From positions 36,091,741 through 36,155,740 of the forward strand of contig CM041465.1 in NCBI GenBank assembly GCA_023213395.1: 64,000 nucleotides of DNA. The letters are read 5' to 3'. The position numbers and the translations under genes are program-made. Below the pieces are notes generated by a model. It did no database searches and had not been told where the DNA came from. It was given only the letters and a program-made list of their open reading frames with translations. Source of the stretch: Cycas panzhihuaensis. Its lineage: Eukaryota > Cycadophyta. Shown in pieces: positions 1-12,654 of this stretch. Numbering within the stretch: the stretch's first letter is position 1; each line of letters starts with the position of its first letter.

Positions 1-1195
1 ATTTCACCTAGGGGTTTATATAACACTCTAAATGGTGTATTAACTAATGCTTGTAACTCTTGGTATTCATTCACTTTGACTTAATGTTAGTTAATCACCA
101 CTTAACATCAACCATAAGTAGTTAACTTGAGATGTCGCTTTAATAATTCTTAATATATTTATTATAGAAAGTATTAATTCAAGAGTTTGTATGGATATTA
201 GGCATCTTACATGATAAAGGGGCAATTTTCTTTATGAATTAAACTTGTTTTCTACCTTTCTTTACTTATTTAGGGATGTGGTATGGTATAGAATGCATTT
301 ATGGTGCTAGTTCTATATATTATAGCCTTTATTTAAAAAAAAAATCAATCATAAGCTTTGTTAGGTTAACATATTCTTCTTTGAAAAAAGGGCATTTGTT
401 TCTCTAATTTTTTAATATATTTATGATTATTTTATGTATTTTTGGGGCTTTTGCAGTGTCTATACTATAAATATATGATTTAATCTAAGTTGTATACATT
501 TATATTTGAAGAAAATGCATCATTAGGCTTATTGGGAAATGGGCATATCTCTATGAATAATGGCAATTTTACATTATACAGAATGTGTTTTTCAAAGATT
601 TTTTACTCTAGAAGAGAGTTCTAACATCCAAGGATTCCCAATATAGTTTAAAATCCATTTTTTATTAACCATATAAAGAGAAAAACTACTCTAAACCATG
701 CCTCTTCATTGTTGCCATAGTTTAATGCATATGATACCAACTTCATTTTATAAATTTTATTTATTTCAAAGTTCTAAGGTTAATTTAAGATATTAAACTA
801 TTTCTAATATATGTTGAAGACTAGTAGCCCCTAATGAGGTCATATGGTATCTCTTACATGACCATGAGCAAAATGAAATAGGGTTAAAAATTATTTTTTG
901 GGGCATGCTTTCACTTTTCTATGATAAGCAATTATTGTTTTTTGTATATCTTTCACGTGTGATATCAAAAATCTCATATTGTTAGTTGCATTTAAGAGAG
1001 AATTCAAAGATGGACATTTTGACTAGTTGTTTAATACATTTTTGAAGATTTATTAATAGGGATTTTAATGAGTAAACTCGATGAAAGAAAATTTGGCATA
1101 CTCATAATTTTATTTTTTTAGATAGCTTAAAGTATTATTTGATATTTTCTTAATGATATATGGATTCCTAAACACATGATTGATAGCTTTGGTTT

Positions 1196-1197
<2 letters not shown>
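1..1197. other. AT-rich sequence, no recognisable gene
   Basis: Very AT-rich DNA with stops in all frames. I see no retroelement domain, no LTR terminus and no RNA gene. It is probably old decayed repeat sequence, but nothing visible proves it. Confidence 0.5.
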
Positions 1198-1246
<49 letters not shown>

Positions 1247-1276
1247 TAGATAGATATATAGATATATAGATAGATA
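1198..1276. repeat. (TA)n microsatellite with GATA-type tail
   Basis: About 45 bp of pure TA dinucleotides run into an interrupted TAGA/GATA stretch that ends at an AAAGG sequence. A simple microsatellite in non-coding DNA. Confidence 0.95.
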
Positions 1277-1872
1277 AAGGACTAAATGACTCATTTTAAT
1301 TTATTTATGGCTTAAAGTTTATTTAAAGGGAAGAGACAAAAATTATTATTAGCTCCATACATATTGATCTCTTTAAAAGAAATAGAGAAAAGTTGACCTC
1401 TTTATTATAAGAGAGAAATACCATTTTATAGGTGAAGTTATTAGCTCTAGGATTATTTTATTAGCATAAAAAATTTTTACTGATACCTTTAACATGGTAA
1501 GACTATATTATTTTAAAGAGAAATGTGAAATGATTTAATTATATTATTTATTTTGAATTGTTTAAATTTTAAAGCTACTGAAATATATTTATAACCAAGT
1601 AATGGTCAAGATTCAAATTTAATATGATGATCAAGGTTGACTATTAAGCTAATTTTTAATATTATTTAAACTATGAATAGGGACTAGTTACCCATGCATT
1701 TCAGTAGATGGTTATCACTTTAGATGAACATTAGTAATTAGATGAAGAATAAAGAAGGTTTATAAAATAAAATAATCTTCTTAGTTTAAGACAGAACAAT
1801 TTGTATTATATGAGACAAATATTTATGTGACATTATATTTATATAATTAAACATTGGGGGAGGAAATAATGA
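1277..1872. other. AT-rich sequence, no recognisable gene
   Basis: No open coding stretch or repeat structure is visible. A purine run, TTGGGGGAGGAAATAATGA, near 1855-1872 resembles a polypurine tract and sits directly before the candidate LTR at 1873. Confidence 0.45.
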
Positions 1873-2225
1873 TGTTAAAAATAATGTTTAATTACGTGCA
1901 TTAACCCCTCTCATAGGCTCTCTCATATGTAATCATGAATATGTGTGCCTATGAAGAGATATACAAAGCTCACTTCTTTACATACACTCATAGGTCTTCT
2001 TATTGGTACTTTAATGCAATTAGATATTCATGAGGTGCATGTATCTATAACTATACCTATCTTATAATACAATATTGGAAGATGGTCATTTCCTACCAAT
2101 TTTATTATCTTATGCCTTGGTATATGCTTCATCTTTTATATGCTTATTGTTATATCTCTCTTTACCTTATTTATTTATATGATTTATTATATATTTTATT
2201 TTTTAATATATCCATATTTCTTACA
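1873..2225 (+). mobile_element. Candidate single LTR (TGTTA...TTACA)
   Basis: A 353-bp AT-rich segment starts TGTTA and ends TTACA. It is followed at once by TGGTATTAAAAG, which matches the initiator-Met primer-binding consensus TGGTATCAGAGC at 9 of 12 positions. This is what the 3' end of a plus-strand 5' LTR looks like. A polypurine-like run also precedes it, which would instead suit a 3' LTR. No second copy lies in the window, so the call rests on termini alone. Confidence 0.4.
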
Positions 2226-2237
2226 TGGTATTAAAAG
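2226..2237 (+). other. Primer-binding-site-like sequence
   Basis: TGGTATTAAAAG abuts the candidate LTR end. The following AATTATGATCC also resembles the bases that often follow this site in plant LTR elements. The differences from the tRNA-iMet consensus are mainly transitions, as expected for an old copy. Confidence 0.4.
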
Positions 2238-3270
<1,033 letters not shown>

Positions 3271-3299
3271 CTCTTTAATTATTAAATCTTAAGGTTAAT

Positions 3300-4026
3300 T
3301 ATGATGAATTTCCACACCAAAACCTTAAAGTGTTAGTGGAGAGGAACTTCCCATGGGTTAGATAGGCAGGCCTCACGTTTACTAGCATCAGGTACCCCAA
3401 GGACCCCAACTATAGTGATGTTCATATACATTACTCTATAGCCCCCATAAGTGACTTTGCCTCTAAAGGGATTTGAACTTAGGCCTTGGATCTAACACCA
3501 CTTATGGCAAACTATCATATTAACACCTTAAGGTTTTAGTAGAGAGAACTCCCCACCAAGTAGATCATGACCTCCCCCATGGGTTTAATAGACTAGCCCC
3601 ACTTTCATCAACATTTAGGTGCCCTAAGGACCTTAACTATAATGATGTTAATGCACATTAGTGGTGTTCATGTCAAAATGTTGGTGAAAGTAGGGCTATC
3701 CCATTTAACCTATGGAGAAGTTCATGGCCTACTTGGGGGAGAGTCCTCTACATCAGCACCTAAAGGTTTTAGTATGATACTTTATCATAAGTGGTATTAG
3801 ACCCAAGACCTAAGTTTAAATCTATCTGGGGGTAATATCATTTATAATGGTAGCAAGGTAATGTGCATGAATGCCATTATAGTTGGGGCACTTGAGTTGC
3901 TTGAACACTAGTAAAAGCAAATCTAGGGAGAGCTTACTTATTCAACCTATATAGGAGGTCATGGTGTACTTAGTGGGAAGTCCTCTCCACTAACATCTTA
4001 AACTTTTGGTATGACAATTTATCACA
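3300..4026. mobile_element. Foldback (long inverted repeat) element
   Basis: The two halves are imperfect reverse complements of each other. TATGATGAATT at the left end pairs with AATTTATCACA at the right end. The motif GTTAGTGGAGAGGA near 3331 pairs with TCCTCTCCACTAAC near 3981. The centre lies near 3663. Each arm of about 360 bp also holds two related subunits, as in CTTAAGGTTTTAGTAGAGAG near 3520 against the left end. TTAAT at 3295-3299 and 4027-4031 could be the target duplication. There is no transposase reading frame, so it would be non-autonomous. It sits just upstream of the element F protease remnant. Confidence 0.75.
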
Positions 4027-4031
4027 TTAAT

Positions 4032-4269
4032 CATTTTATAATTTTATCTAGGTGATGTACACTTTATAGTTACTTAATGGAGCATCCATTTGCAATAATT
4101 TTGTAACTCATAAAATATTGACTTAAATGTGAACTTAATTTTATATGAAGCATATGGGTGAGTTTACATGGAAATTAAAGGTAGCATTTTTTAATGAAAA
4201 TTTTTATGTTATAAATATAAATAGAGTAGATATAATCTTAGGATAGTAATGGTTACAAACACTTATAAT
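4032..4269 (+). pseudogene. Element F aspartic protease remnant
   Basis: The end of this stretch (4231-4268) reads VDIILG, then a stop codon, then QWLQTL. This is the conserved C-terminal end of the plant Ty3/gypsy retropepsin domain. Further upstream are a degenerate catalytic region near 4060-4110 and several stops. The frame is cut at 4269 by element A and similarity resumes at 11249. Retropepsins process the Gag-Pol polyprotein; this copy cannot be functional. Confidence 0.65.
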
Positions 4270-4274
4270 GATTG

Positions 4275-5394
4275 TGATCCAAATTTGAATGGAAAAGTAA
4301 AGACTTAATCCAATCAAAACAAATCTAGAATAAATTTACAATAATATTACATTAATTTGAAGATATGTAAAATTATTCTTATAAAATTCCTTATGTTAGT
4401 GTTCTTTTGAGCATGCAAAGGACTTCTACAGCAAGTTGGAAGAGAAGAAATAAGTACTGGGTGCTTTGCGGGCTGTTGTATATTCTTTAACCTAATGCCA
4501 ATGAAGTATGCATGGAGTTTTGGTTGTCGATAACCAAAAATAATCCTTTTTCTTGGTGAAGAATTCTACTGCCGTCTCTTTCTTGGACTGCTGCGGCTAT
4601 TTTTCTCTTCCTTCAGTTACAACTACACTTTCTTAGGCTTCTTCACTGCCCCCACGATAAGATTTGGGTGCTGTTTCGTTGCTCCTGTTTGTACTTTCGT
4701 CACTTGTTCTCTCCTACGCAGAATTTCTGTCTTGGAGCCGTTCTTTCTTTTCAAACAGTAATTTTAGAGAAACTTTCCTCGAATCTTTCTCCTCTTACTA
4801 CGTCTATGGATGTTGGGTGTCCTCTCCTATCCTCTGTGAAGAAATATTGCTATTTTAAAACCCTACAATGCGTAGTTTCTTCCTCATTTTTTTTTTAATT
4901 TTTTAGTTCTTCAATGAATTCATAACAGTTAAAGAAAACCCACTTAAATCCATTTAATTAATGGGTTTTTGTCTTTTATCATGTAGAGGACATTACTAAA
5001 ATATTCTCCTAAAATTTTGTGTGAAATGAACTCTGTTTTCCCCATAAAAAATGCTGCCATTTTTCTATTTTTTCTGTTTTCCGTTTTCTACAGTCCGCAG
5101 GGTTGCACCTATAGTTGCACTTGGTTACACTTGCGATTGCACTTGCAAACTATGTGGTTACACTTTGTTGTACTTGTAGACCACTCGATTTCACTTAGTT
5201 GCACTTGTTGACCACCCAGTTACACTTAGTTGAACTTATAGACCACCCGGGTGCACTTAGTTGCACTTGGTTGTACTTTCTTTTTTGCAATTTTTAAAGC
5301 ATCTTAAGGCATTTTTCTACTAAATGAAGGTTATAAACATGAAAAACAAGGCATTTTAAGAGTATTATAAAATTAAAGATCCGAAAATAGATCA
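4275..5394 (-). repeat. Element A 3' LTR
   Basis: Direct repeat of 10134-11243 with TG...CA ends. It holds an imperfect minisatellite of TTGCACTTG-like units at about 5100-5275. Short open stretches inside it (for example 4664-4898 and 5017-5211) have no similarity to known proteins and also occur, differently broken, in the other LTR. Confidence 0.95.
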
Positions 5395-5409
5395 GAACTC
5401 CCCTTTCTT
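5395..5409 (-). other. Element A polypurine tract
   Basis: On the minus strand AGAAAGGGGAGTTC abuts the TGATC start of the 3' LTR. This is the usual place and composition of the plus-strand DNA primer. Confidence 0.8.
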
Positions 5410-5432
5410 AGGAGTTCATGGCCTCATGAACT

Positions 5433-6725
5433 TTATAGTTGTAGATGAGGGAATTTAATTTTCCCTATCTCCCTATTGTACCATTTCACTTTGCTGGGTA
5501 TTTGTCCTTTTTCTGCAATTCTGAAGGACTCGATTATGCCTCTTCTAGTCTTAGTCTGCTTCCTTTGAAGAATGCAATCATTTTGCATTAGTTCCTCTTT
5601 CTCTATTCGTAACTCCTTTGGATTTAGTAAGAGTGGAACTTCATCTTCATCTTCATCTAATATGGATGGCTCGAACATCTTCAGATTTTTAACATTCACT
5701 ATGAAATACATCTTCATGAATTCTGGAAGTTCAAGCTGCGAAGCATTTTCCCCAATTTTCTTCAAGATTGTAAAAGGACCATAATGTATAGGCTTTAGCT
5801 TTTTGCCTTCACCTTCTAATCTTTTTTTACTGAGGTGCAACCAAACTCTATCTCCTTCCTTAAAGGAATGGTTAGTTCTATGTACATCATGCCTCTATTT
5901 GTATCTCTGTTAAGATTTTTGAAGCTTCTCTCTAACCTGTTGATGGTTTTTTCTGATTCTTTCCAAGAATCTTTGTGCCTTTTCATCTCCTTCTTCCTCC
6001 TTTCCATTTCCTATAGAAAGTTGAGCAGAAAATTCTAGATCGAAAGGACTTGTAGGTAGAAATCCCAAACATACCTCAAATGGTGATTTCTGGGTTGAGC
6101 TATGGATAGCTCTATTGAATGCAAATTGTAAGTATGGGAGACTTTCATCCCAAGTCTTAGGATGCTTAGCATTGTATCCTCGTAATAGCTGTATGAATGT
6201 CCTGTTGACAACTTCAGTCTGGCCATCTGTTTGAGGATGAACATTCGTGCTTGTCTTTAGCTTCATATCCATCATTCCCTAAAGTATTTGCCAAAAATGA
6301 CTCAGAAATCTCCTATCTCGATCAGAAATGATTGAGTTCGGAAGTCTAAAATACTTCCAAACATGCTGGAAAAATAATCTAGTTATGTCTTCTCTTGTAT
6401 GTGTCTTTCTACAAGGAATCAACATCACCATTTTACTAAACCGATTAACAACTACAAAAAAATAATCCATACCATTTTTGGTTTATGGTACTCCTCCAAG
6501 GAAATCCATGGAAATACTCTCCCACGGTCGTGATGGAATAGGAAGTGGAATGTATAATCCAAACTTCCTATTGGCTAGCTTTGATGTGCTATATAATGTA
6601 CACCCTTGTACTGCTGTAGTCATATTTTGCTACATATTTGGCCAATACATATATCGTTGCAAGTTGAACAATGTCTTTCCCACTCTAAAGTGTCTTGCAA
6701 ATCGAGAGGTGTGAGCTTCTCTTAC
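5433..6725 (-). pseudogene. Element A integrase
   Basis: The integrase inserts element cDNA into the chromosome. Reading on the minus strand, a zinc-binding region comes first (about 6570-6720; HTSRF...H then CTLY, where the last Cys has become Tyr). The catalytic core follows. Its first Asp is in ISMDFLGG near 6500, the second in ISDRDRRF near 6320, and the Glu is in QTDGQTEVVNRT near 6215. The C-terminal GPF motif reads IHYGPFTILKKIG near 5770. The tail ends PSKVKWYNREIGK, the position of a chromodomain-like tail. All three catalytic acids survive, but the frame is split into at least four open pieces. Confidence 0.9.
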
Positions 6726-6989
6726 CCACTTCATTCAGTCTGTATGCTCTTGAATGCAAAGCTTATCTTGCTTGAAGAGAAGGCTATCTTTTGACTGGAA
6801 ATCAACAACTACTTTTCCCTATTGGAGCTACTCAAATATAGGCTTGAATGCCTCATCTTTCGAGTACAAATCAATATATTCATCATGGCAGAAAGGTTGA
6901 AATTACATAGCTACCAACAAACTGGAAATACCTTGCTATTGAAGAGGTCTGGACAACAAGTCTCTAATTTTATTTATTGTTCCTTTCTT

Positions 6990-7352
6990 GTACTTAACCA
7001 CGATGTGAAACTGTTGCAAATAGGACATCTACTTCATGTGCCTAGCTTACTACAATTTGGACTGAGTCTGCAAGAATTGCAAAGGCTTGTGGTCGGTGTG
7101 GATGACCACTTCTTTTCCCAACAAATATGGTCTCTAATGCTTGACTGCTTGATGTAATGCATAGATCTCCTTATCATAAGTTAGGTAGTTTATAATAGCT
7201 TCATTAAATGTCTCTGAATGGCATTCTATTGGCCTTTCTTCTTTCTTCAACACTGCTCCCATGGCATAGCCTAAAGCATCAGTCTCTAATTCAAATGGTT
7301 TCTGCAATGAGGGTAAAGCTAACACTGGTGCCTCATAAATTTTCTGCTTCAA
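6990..7352 (-). pseudogene. Element A RNase H domain
   Basis: Degrades the RNA strand of the RNA-DNA hybrid. The open piece 7134-7352 contains APVLALPSLQKPFELETDA, the start of the Ty3/gypsy RNase H domain with its first catalytic Asp. GAVLKKEERPIE and the YDKEIYALHQAVKH helix follow. Similarity runs on past a stop towards 6990. It lies between RT and integrase as expected. Confidence 0.85.
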
Positions 7353-7439
7353 AAGCTTGAAAGCTTTTTCTTGTTCATTCTCCTAATGAAACTTTGTATG
7401 TCCTTCCGTCAATGCATGAAAAGGTGCTACAATTTGAGA

Positions 7440-8399
7440 GAATCTAAAAATAAATTTTCTTAAATATTAATATGCACCAATGAAACTTCTTACCTCTGTG
7501 GTTGTCTTGGGTGTGGGCCAATTGAGAATGAATTTAATCTTTGCTGGGTCAATCTTCAACTCTCTTCCTCCAACCATGAAACCTAAGAAGACGAGAGATT
7601 GCTTTCCAAACTCACACTTCTTTAGATTGAGTTTCAACTACTACTCTTGGAGAACTTTGAGCACTTGCTCGACATGTTGGAGGTGCTCCTCCTAAGTATG
7701 ACTAAAAATCAGAATATCATCTAGATAAACAATTACAAAGTCATCAATGAAGGATCTTAATACCTCATTCATCAACCTCATGAAGGTGGCAGGTGTGTTG
7801 CACAAACTAAATGATATCACCAACCATTCAAACAAGTCTTGCTTTAATTTGAAGGCTGTCTTCCAAGTATCCTCCTCTCAGATTTGAACTTGATGGTAGC
7901 CTAATTTCAGGTCCAATTTACTGAAATATCTTACTAACTGTAGCTGGTCCAACAAGTCATCTATCCGTGGTAAGGAATGCTGATTCTTTATGGTGATCTT
8001 ATTGAAGGCCTAGTAGTCAATGCACACTCTCCATCCTCCATCTTTTTTTGGCACCAAAACAATAAGTGAACCACATGGGGAACAACTTGGTTTGGTCACT
8101 TCTTATTCCAAGAGTTCTTGAATCTGCCTCTTAATCTCTTCATTTTCCAAAACTAAATTTCGGTAGAGACTAAGATTTGGAAAAGGTGAATTAGCAACCA
8201 ACTAGATTTCATGTTCAATTACCCTTTTAGGGGGCAGCCCTTTTGGCTCTTGGAATACGTCATTGTACCTATTCCTTGGGCCTTCAATCTGCTGCACTTG
8301 CTTCCTATCTAGTGCCTGTATTAAGGACTCTGCTTGCTCTTTTTCTTCTACCTTTCGCTTTATCATCAGTAGTACAAACTTTCTACAAGCATTAATCAA
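7440..8399 (-). pseudogene. Element A reverse transcriptase
   Basis: Copies the element RNA into DNA. The N-terminal piece (8202-8399) holds the GLPPKRVIEHEI motif that opens Ty3/gypsy RT. The catalytic YLDD motif is intact at 7716-7727. The finger and palm segments between them are present but interrupted by stops and frame changes. Confidence 0.85.
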
Positions 8400-8486
8400 T
8401 CTTTTCGCTTGTTGGGAAGATATAAGAGAGATCTTCTTTTGAGGGTTTGATGCATTGATCAGATATGATTTCCTATCCTTGATGAG

Positions 8487-8930
8487 TCAAATCTTTCTTA
8501 GCCTCCTATGATGAACTCCATCTCTATCATAGAGATATGGGCTGCCAAACATAACTTGATAAACATCTAGAGGGACTACCTCACACTCAGCTACATCAAT
8601 GAACTTTTTAGATATTGTAAATTTAAACTTACATTGGTGAGTAACCTGTAACTCTGAATCTTTTTGCAGCCATCCAAGAGGATATGGTTTTGGATGTGCA
8701 TGCATTTTTAATCCCAGTTTCTTTACCAATTCTTCTGAGATTAAATTCTTTTGGCTTCCTCCATCAAAGATGGCATCAACCATACTTTGCTTCACTTGGA
8801 TTCTTACCATGAAGAGCTCCTCTCTAATCTCTGGATTAACTTGTTGATGGTTATTTTTAGGCTCTGCATTAGCCATGAGCATCAACTTCTCATTGGCTCC
8901 TTCAATGCCACAAACATCTTCATCACCCAC
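8487..8930 (-). pseudogene. Element A aspartic protease
   Basis: Open for 147 codons. The catalytic motif is AIFDGGSQKNLIS, in which DGG replaces the common DSG/DTG triad. The downstream GSPYLYDRD block matches the same part of element B. It lies between gag and RT in one reading direction. It looks intact on its own but is separated from gag and RT by stops. Confidence 0.85.
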
Positions 8931-8959
8931 AGAGTTAAGTAAAGCTTTACCTTCAGTTT

Positions 8960-9990
8960 TAGCTTTACCTTTCCCCTTGTTCTTGGGACATTTCTCTAGG
9001 TGTAGGAATGAACAATCTTTTATGCTGTGACCTGCTCACTTGTAATGAGTACAAGTGACTTTGATTTGGGTGGTATTGGCTTGTTTCTTCCTTCCAAAAC
9101 CCACAATGGGTTGTTGTCTAACTTTACCTGGAAACCTCTTTCCTTGGGCAAGTTTCTTGCTACCTTCTTGGGGTGCAAATTTTTTCCTCTCAACAAAAAC
9201 CTTCTTATTCCTCTTTTCTATGGCAATTACCTTCTTGCTAGCTTCATTAAGCGATTTAATTTCAAATAGTTGAAGTTCTTACTGAATATGCTGGTCCAGC
9301 CCTCCAATATACTTTAGCATGATGCCTTTACCCAGTAAAGAGATGCCCAACACAACAATTTACTTTTAAAATTCTATTGTGTAGTCTTAGACATTTTGGC
9401 CTCTTTCTTTTCGGTAATATTGCCATTTAATCCTCTGTTTCTCTTCATACCCAATAGGATAGAATTACTTCTTTATGAGGATTTTAAATTGTTGGCAAGT
9501 AATTTCATTTATATTATGGGATTTAAGATATATATTCCACCAAACTAATACATACTTAGACAATTTTAACCTAGCAAAAGTAATTTTCTATTGGTTTTTA
9601 TACCCATAAATGGAAAAATATGTTTCTAATTGGTCTAACCAACCATCTAACTTTTCGGCATCTAAAGTTCCATCATAGATAGGCAGTTCAAGTTTTGCCT
9701 CTACCTTGAATGGATGTGTTATTACTGATGGATTGCCATCTTCTTCCTCTTCTTGTTGGTCTTCTACCATCTCTGCATTTATTTCCTCTTTCATCTGTTC
9801 ATCTTCTTCCTTCTTTATGCCTTTGGCTATTGAAGAAGAAGTTACAACTTGTTGAGAGACTAGTTGCGCCACAAGCTAGGTTACTCTGTTGAGGTTTTAC
9901 TTGATCTTCATGAACCTTTCCTCTATCTTTTGCTCCAGCTCAACCATCTTCCTTTGTTGTCTACGTTCTTTCTCAAGTGGTTTAGTTAAA
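8960..9990 (-). pseudogene. Element A gag
   Basis: Gag forms the virus-like particle. The best open piece is 9588-9872: an acidic Glu-rich N-terminus, then KVEAKLELPIYDG and LDGWLDQLETYFSIYGY. This is the gag core start, nearly the same as in element B. The rest of gag continues to about 8990 through stops. A zinc knuckle near 9040-9080 reads CTHYK, a stop, then AGHSIKDC, so its second Cys has become Tyr. Confidence 0.85.
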
Positions 9991-10115
9991 GGTTCGCTGA
10001 TCAACAAATACTAAAATCTAGTTTTCATAAAAACGTTTTCCAACTAAAGCAAGAGGGTTTTTCTTTTCTTTTCTATTTAAAAATCCCTAAATTCCCAAGT
10101 ATTTCAAGAAAATTA

Positions 10116-10127
10116 GCTTTCATACTA
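10116..10127 (-). other. Element A primer-binding site (tRNA-iMet, decayed)
   Basis: The minus strand reads TAGTATGAAAGC, 9 of 12 matches to TGGTATCAGAGC. It starts 6 nt inside the 5' LTR. Confidence 0.55.
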
Positions 10128-10133
10128 AATATT

Positions 10134-11243
10134 TGATCTGAATTTGAATGGAAAAGTAAAGACTTAATCCAATCGAAATAAATCCATAACAAATTTACAA
10201 TAATATTACATTAATTTGAAGATATTTAAATTTTTTCTTACAAAATTCCTTATGTTAATGCTCTTTTGAGCATGCAAAGGACTGCTATAGCAAGTTGGAA
10301 GAGAAGAAATGAGTGCTGGGTGCTTTGTGGGCTGCTGCATGTTCTTTAACCCAATGCCAATGAAGTATGCATTGAGTTTTGGTTGCCGATAATAAAAAAA
10401 AATCCTTTTTCTTGGTGAAGAATTCCGTCGGCGTCTCTTTCTTAGACTATTGTAATTATTTTTCTCTTCCCTCGGCTACAACTACACTTTCTTGGGCTCC
10501 TTCACTGCCCCCACGATTAGATTTGGGTGCTGTTCTGTTGCTCCTTTTTTCACTTTTGTCACTTTTTCTCTCCTACATAGAATTTCTGTCTTGGAGTCGT
10601 TCTTTCTTTTCAGATAGTAATTTTAGATAAACTTTCCTTGAATATTGCTCCTCTTACTATGTCTATGGCTACTGGGCATCCTCTCCTATCCTCTGTGAAG
10701 AAATATCGCTGTTTTAAAACCCTACAATGCGTAGTTTCTTCCTCAACAATTTTCTATTTTTTTAGTTCTTCAACGAATTCATAACGGTTAAAGGAAACCC
10801 ACTTAAATCCATTTAATTAATGGGTTTTTCTCTTTTATCATGTAGAGGAATGTGCTAAAATATCCTCCTAAAATTTTGTGTGAAACGGACTCCGTTTTGC
10901 CCATTAAAAATGCTGCCGTTTTTCTATTTTTTCTATTTTCTGTTTTCTACAGTCTGCAGGGTTGCACCTGTAGTTGCACTTGGTTACACTTGCAGTTGCA
11001 CTTGCAAACTATGTGGTTACACTTTGTTGCACTTTTAGACCACCCGATTGCACTTTGTTGCACTTGTTGACCATCCGATTGCACTTAGTTGCACTTGTAG
11101 ACCACCTGGTTGCAGTTAGTTGCACTTTCTTTTTGGCATTTTTTAAAGCATCTTAAGGTAATTTTCTACTAAATGAAGGTTATAAACATGAAAAACAAGG
11201 CATTTTAAGAGTATTATAAAATTAAAGATCTGAAAATGGATCA
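10134..11243 (-). repeat. Element A 5' LTR
   Basis: Direct repeat of 4275-5394 with TGATC...GATCA ends, immediately followed by the GATTG target duplication. The TTGCACTTG minisatellite lies at about 10960-11130. On the transcribed (minus) strand this copy would hold the promoter. Confidence 0.95.
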
Positions 11244-11248
11244 GATTG

Positions 11249-12012
11249 AAATAAATTTAGATGAGATTTTAATCCAATATAACTAATGAGAAAAATAAAT
11301 CATATTACATGGATAATGACCTATATAAATAAAACTAGTGTTATCATGCTAGATAGAAAACTCATATATAAAGGACATGTGACCATTGTGGCTGAATTAT
11401 TCTTACTATAAGTGAAAGTGGAGGAGGAAATCAAGGATGAGTCATAATTATAGGAAATAATAGATAAATAGGAGGAATTCTTCCAAAATCTCCTTATAAG
11501 GCTATCCATTGATTATGGAATAGAATATACAATTAAATTAGAACATGTCACAGATCCTATAATGGTCAAACCTTATAAATATATGTGTCATTATAAGAAT
11601 GAGATAAAAAAATAGTACAAATATTATTAGACCATGGGGTAATAACACATAGAAAAGGCCTATTTATGGTGTTGGTTATCTTAGTTAGGAAATAAGATAG
11701 CTTATTTTATTTGTACATTGATTATTATGTCTTTAATAAGATAATTATAAAAAAATATTTCCCAATTCTAAGAATTAACAAAGTATTAGATGAGCTCTAT
11801 AGAGTTAAATATTTTTAGAACATGGACTTCTATTTAGGATATCATTAAATTAGGATCAAAGAAGAAGACACTCCAAACATAACTTTTCATACTCATCATA
11901 GCTAATACAAGTGCAAAATGATGCCTTTTAGTCTCATAAATACTCTAGTGATGTACTAAGCAATGACGAATAAGATTCTAATACAATTTCTACATAAATT
12001 TAATCTTATCTT
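11249..12012 (+). pseudogene. Element F reverse transcriptase, N-terminal part
   Basis: Degenerate Ty3/gypsy RT. Near 11500 it reads SIDYGIEYTIKLE-like, followed by KPYKYMCHYKNEIKK, the start of the fingers. The palm blocks include GYH-IRIKEEDTP near 11840, TSYKCKMMPFSLINT near 11910 and KILIQFLHKFNLIF near 11985. Many stops interrupt it. It breaks at 12012 exactly where the E LTR begins and continues at 28932. Confidence 0.85.
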
Positions 12013-12292
12013 TGTTGGGTAATATCTATGAATATTAAATTGATGTGATTAGCCCTATAATATATACTAGGGGATTATAATGTAAATATTTCTTCATATA
12101 GTTGGTTATTGGTTGACCAAATAGCTCTTAGAATTTGATTAGACAACTGGGTGGTGATTTTATATATATATATATAGAGGTTTAGTATAATATAATTAGA
12201 AGTGATGATTTCTCACAAGTATATTATGTTGTATGTTTGTATATATTCTTTTATTTATTATTCACTTGCATGCCTTTAATTTAATAGACTTA
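12013..12292 (+). repeat. Element E 5' LTR, first part
   Basis: Matches 28612-28890, for example TATTGGTTGACCAAATAG against TTAGTTGACCAAGTGG. It ends with ACTTA, the target duplicated on insertion of D, and resumes at 18810. Confidence 0.88.
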
Positions 12293-12634
12293 TGATATAA
12301 TTTCTTTAGGAATTCCTTTACACTTGATTAGAGAACCAGAATGTAGAACATAAATATAACACAAATAGACACAGAAATAGGCACCAAGTGTTTTCCAAAT
12401 GGCTGGAAACAATTTCTCATTCAAAAAAACTAGTTTCCTTTACATCCATAAGGCCTTAAATAAGCAAAATGGATGTTTAGTCCATGAATCTAATTGGAGA
12501 GGTATTCAACCTTTATTTTTATTGGTGGCCCCAAGTGACCCATGTATACCTTTTAATAATTAACATTAACATCTGCCTTTTATGAGAAAAATACCTTTAC
12601 TAGGGCTCTGTCAACCACTAGTGATTATGTAACA
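12293..12634 (-). repeat. Element D 3' LTR
   Basis: Repeats 18466-18804. The shared core includes CTAGTTTCCTTTACATCCAT and CTAATTGGAGAG. Boundaries are fixed by the ACTTA target duplication. Confidence 0.93.
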
Positions 12635-12648
12635 GTTCCCTCCCCTAA
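12635..12648 (-). other. Element D polypurine tract
   Basis: The minus strand reads TTAGGGGAGGGAAC directly before the TGTTA end of the 3' LTR. Confidence 0.8.
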
Positions 12649-12654
12649 GATGCT

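Larger units (their letters stand above)
4275..11243 (-). mobile_element. Element A: Ty3/gypsy LTR retrotransposon (minus strand)
   Basis: Complete element with two LTRs of about 1.1 kb, both TGATC...GATCA. A perfect 5-bp target duplication GATTG lies at 4270-4274 and 11244-11248. Reading right to left the order is 5' LTR, primer site, gag, protease, RT, RNase H, integrase, polypurine tract, 3' LTR, the Ty3/gypsy order. The LTRs differ at several positions per hundred by eye, and the coding region has many stops and frameshifts. It is a dead copy of moderate age. Its proteins are closely similar to those of element B, but the LTRs are unrelated to B's. Confidence 0.95.

Noticed and set aside
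4664-5211. Small Ser/Phe/Leu-rich open frames, repeated near 10379-11156
   Set aside because: They lie in the two LTRs of element A, differ between the copies and have no similarity to known proteins.
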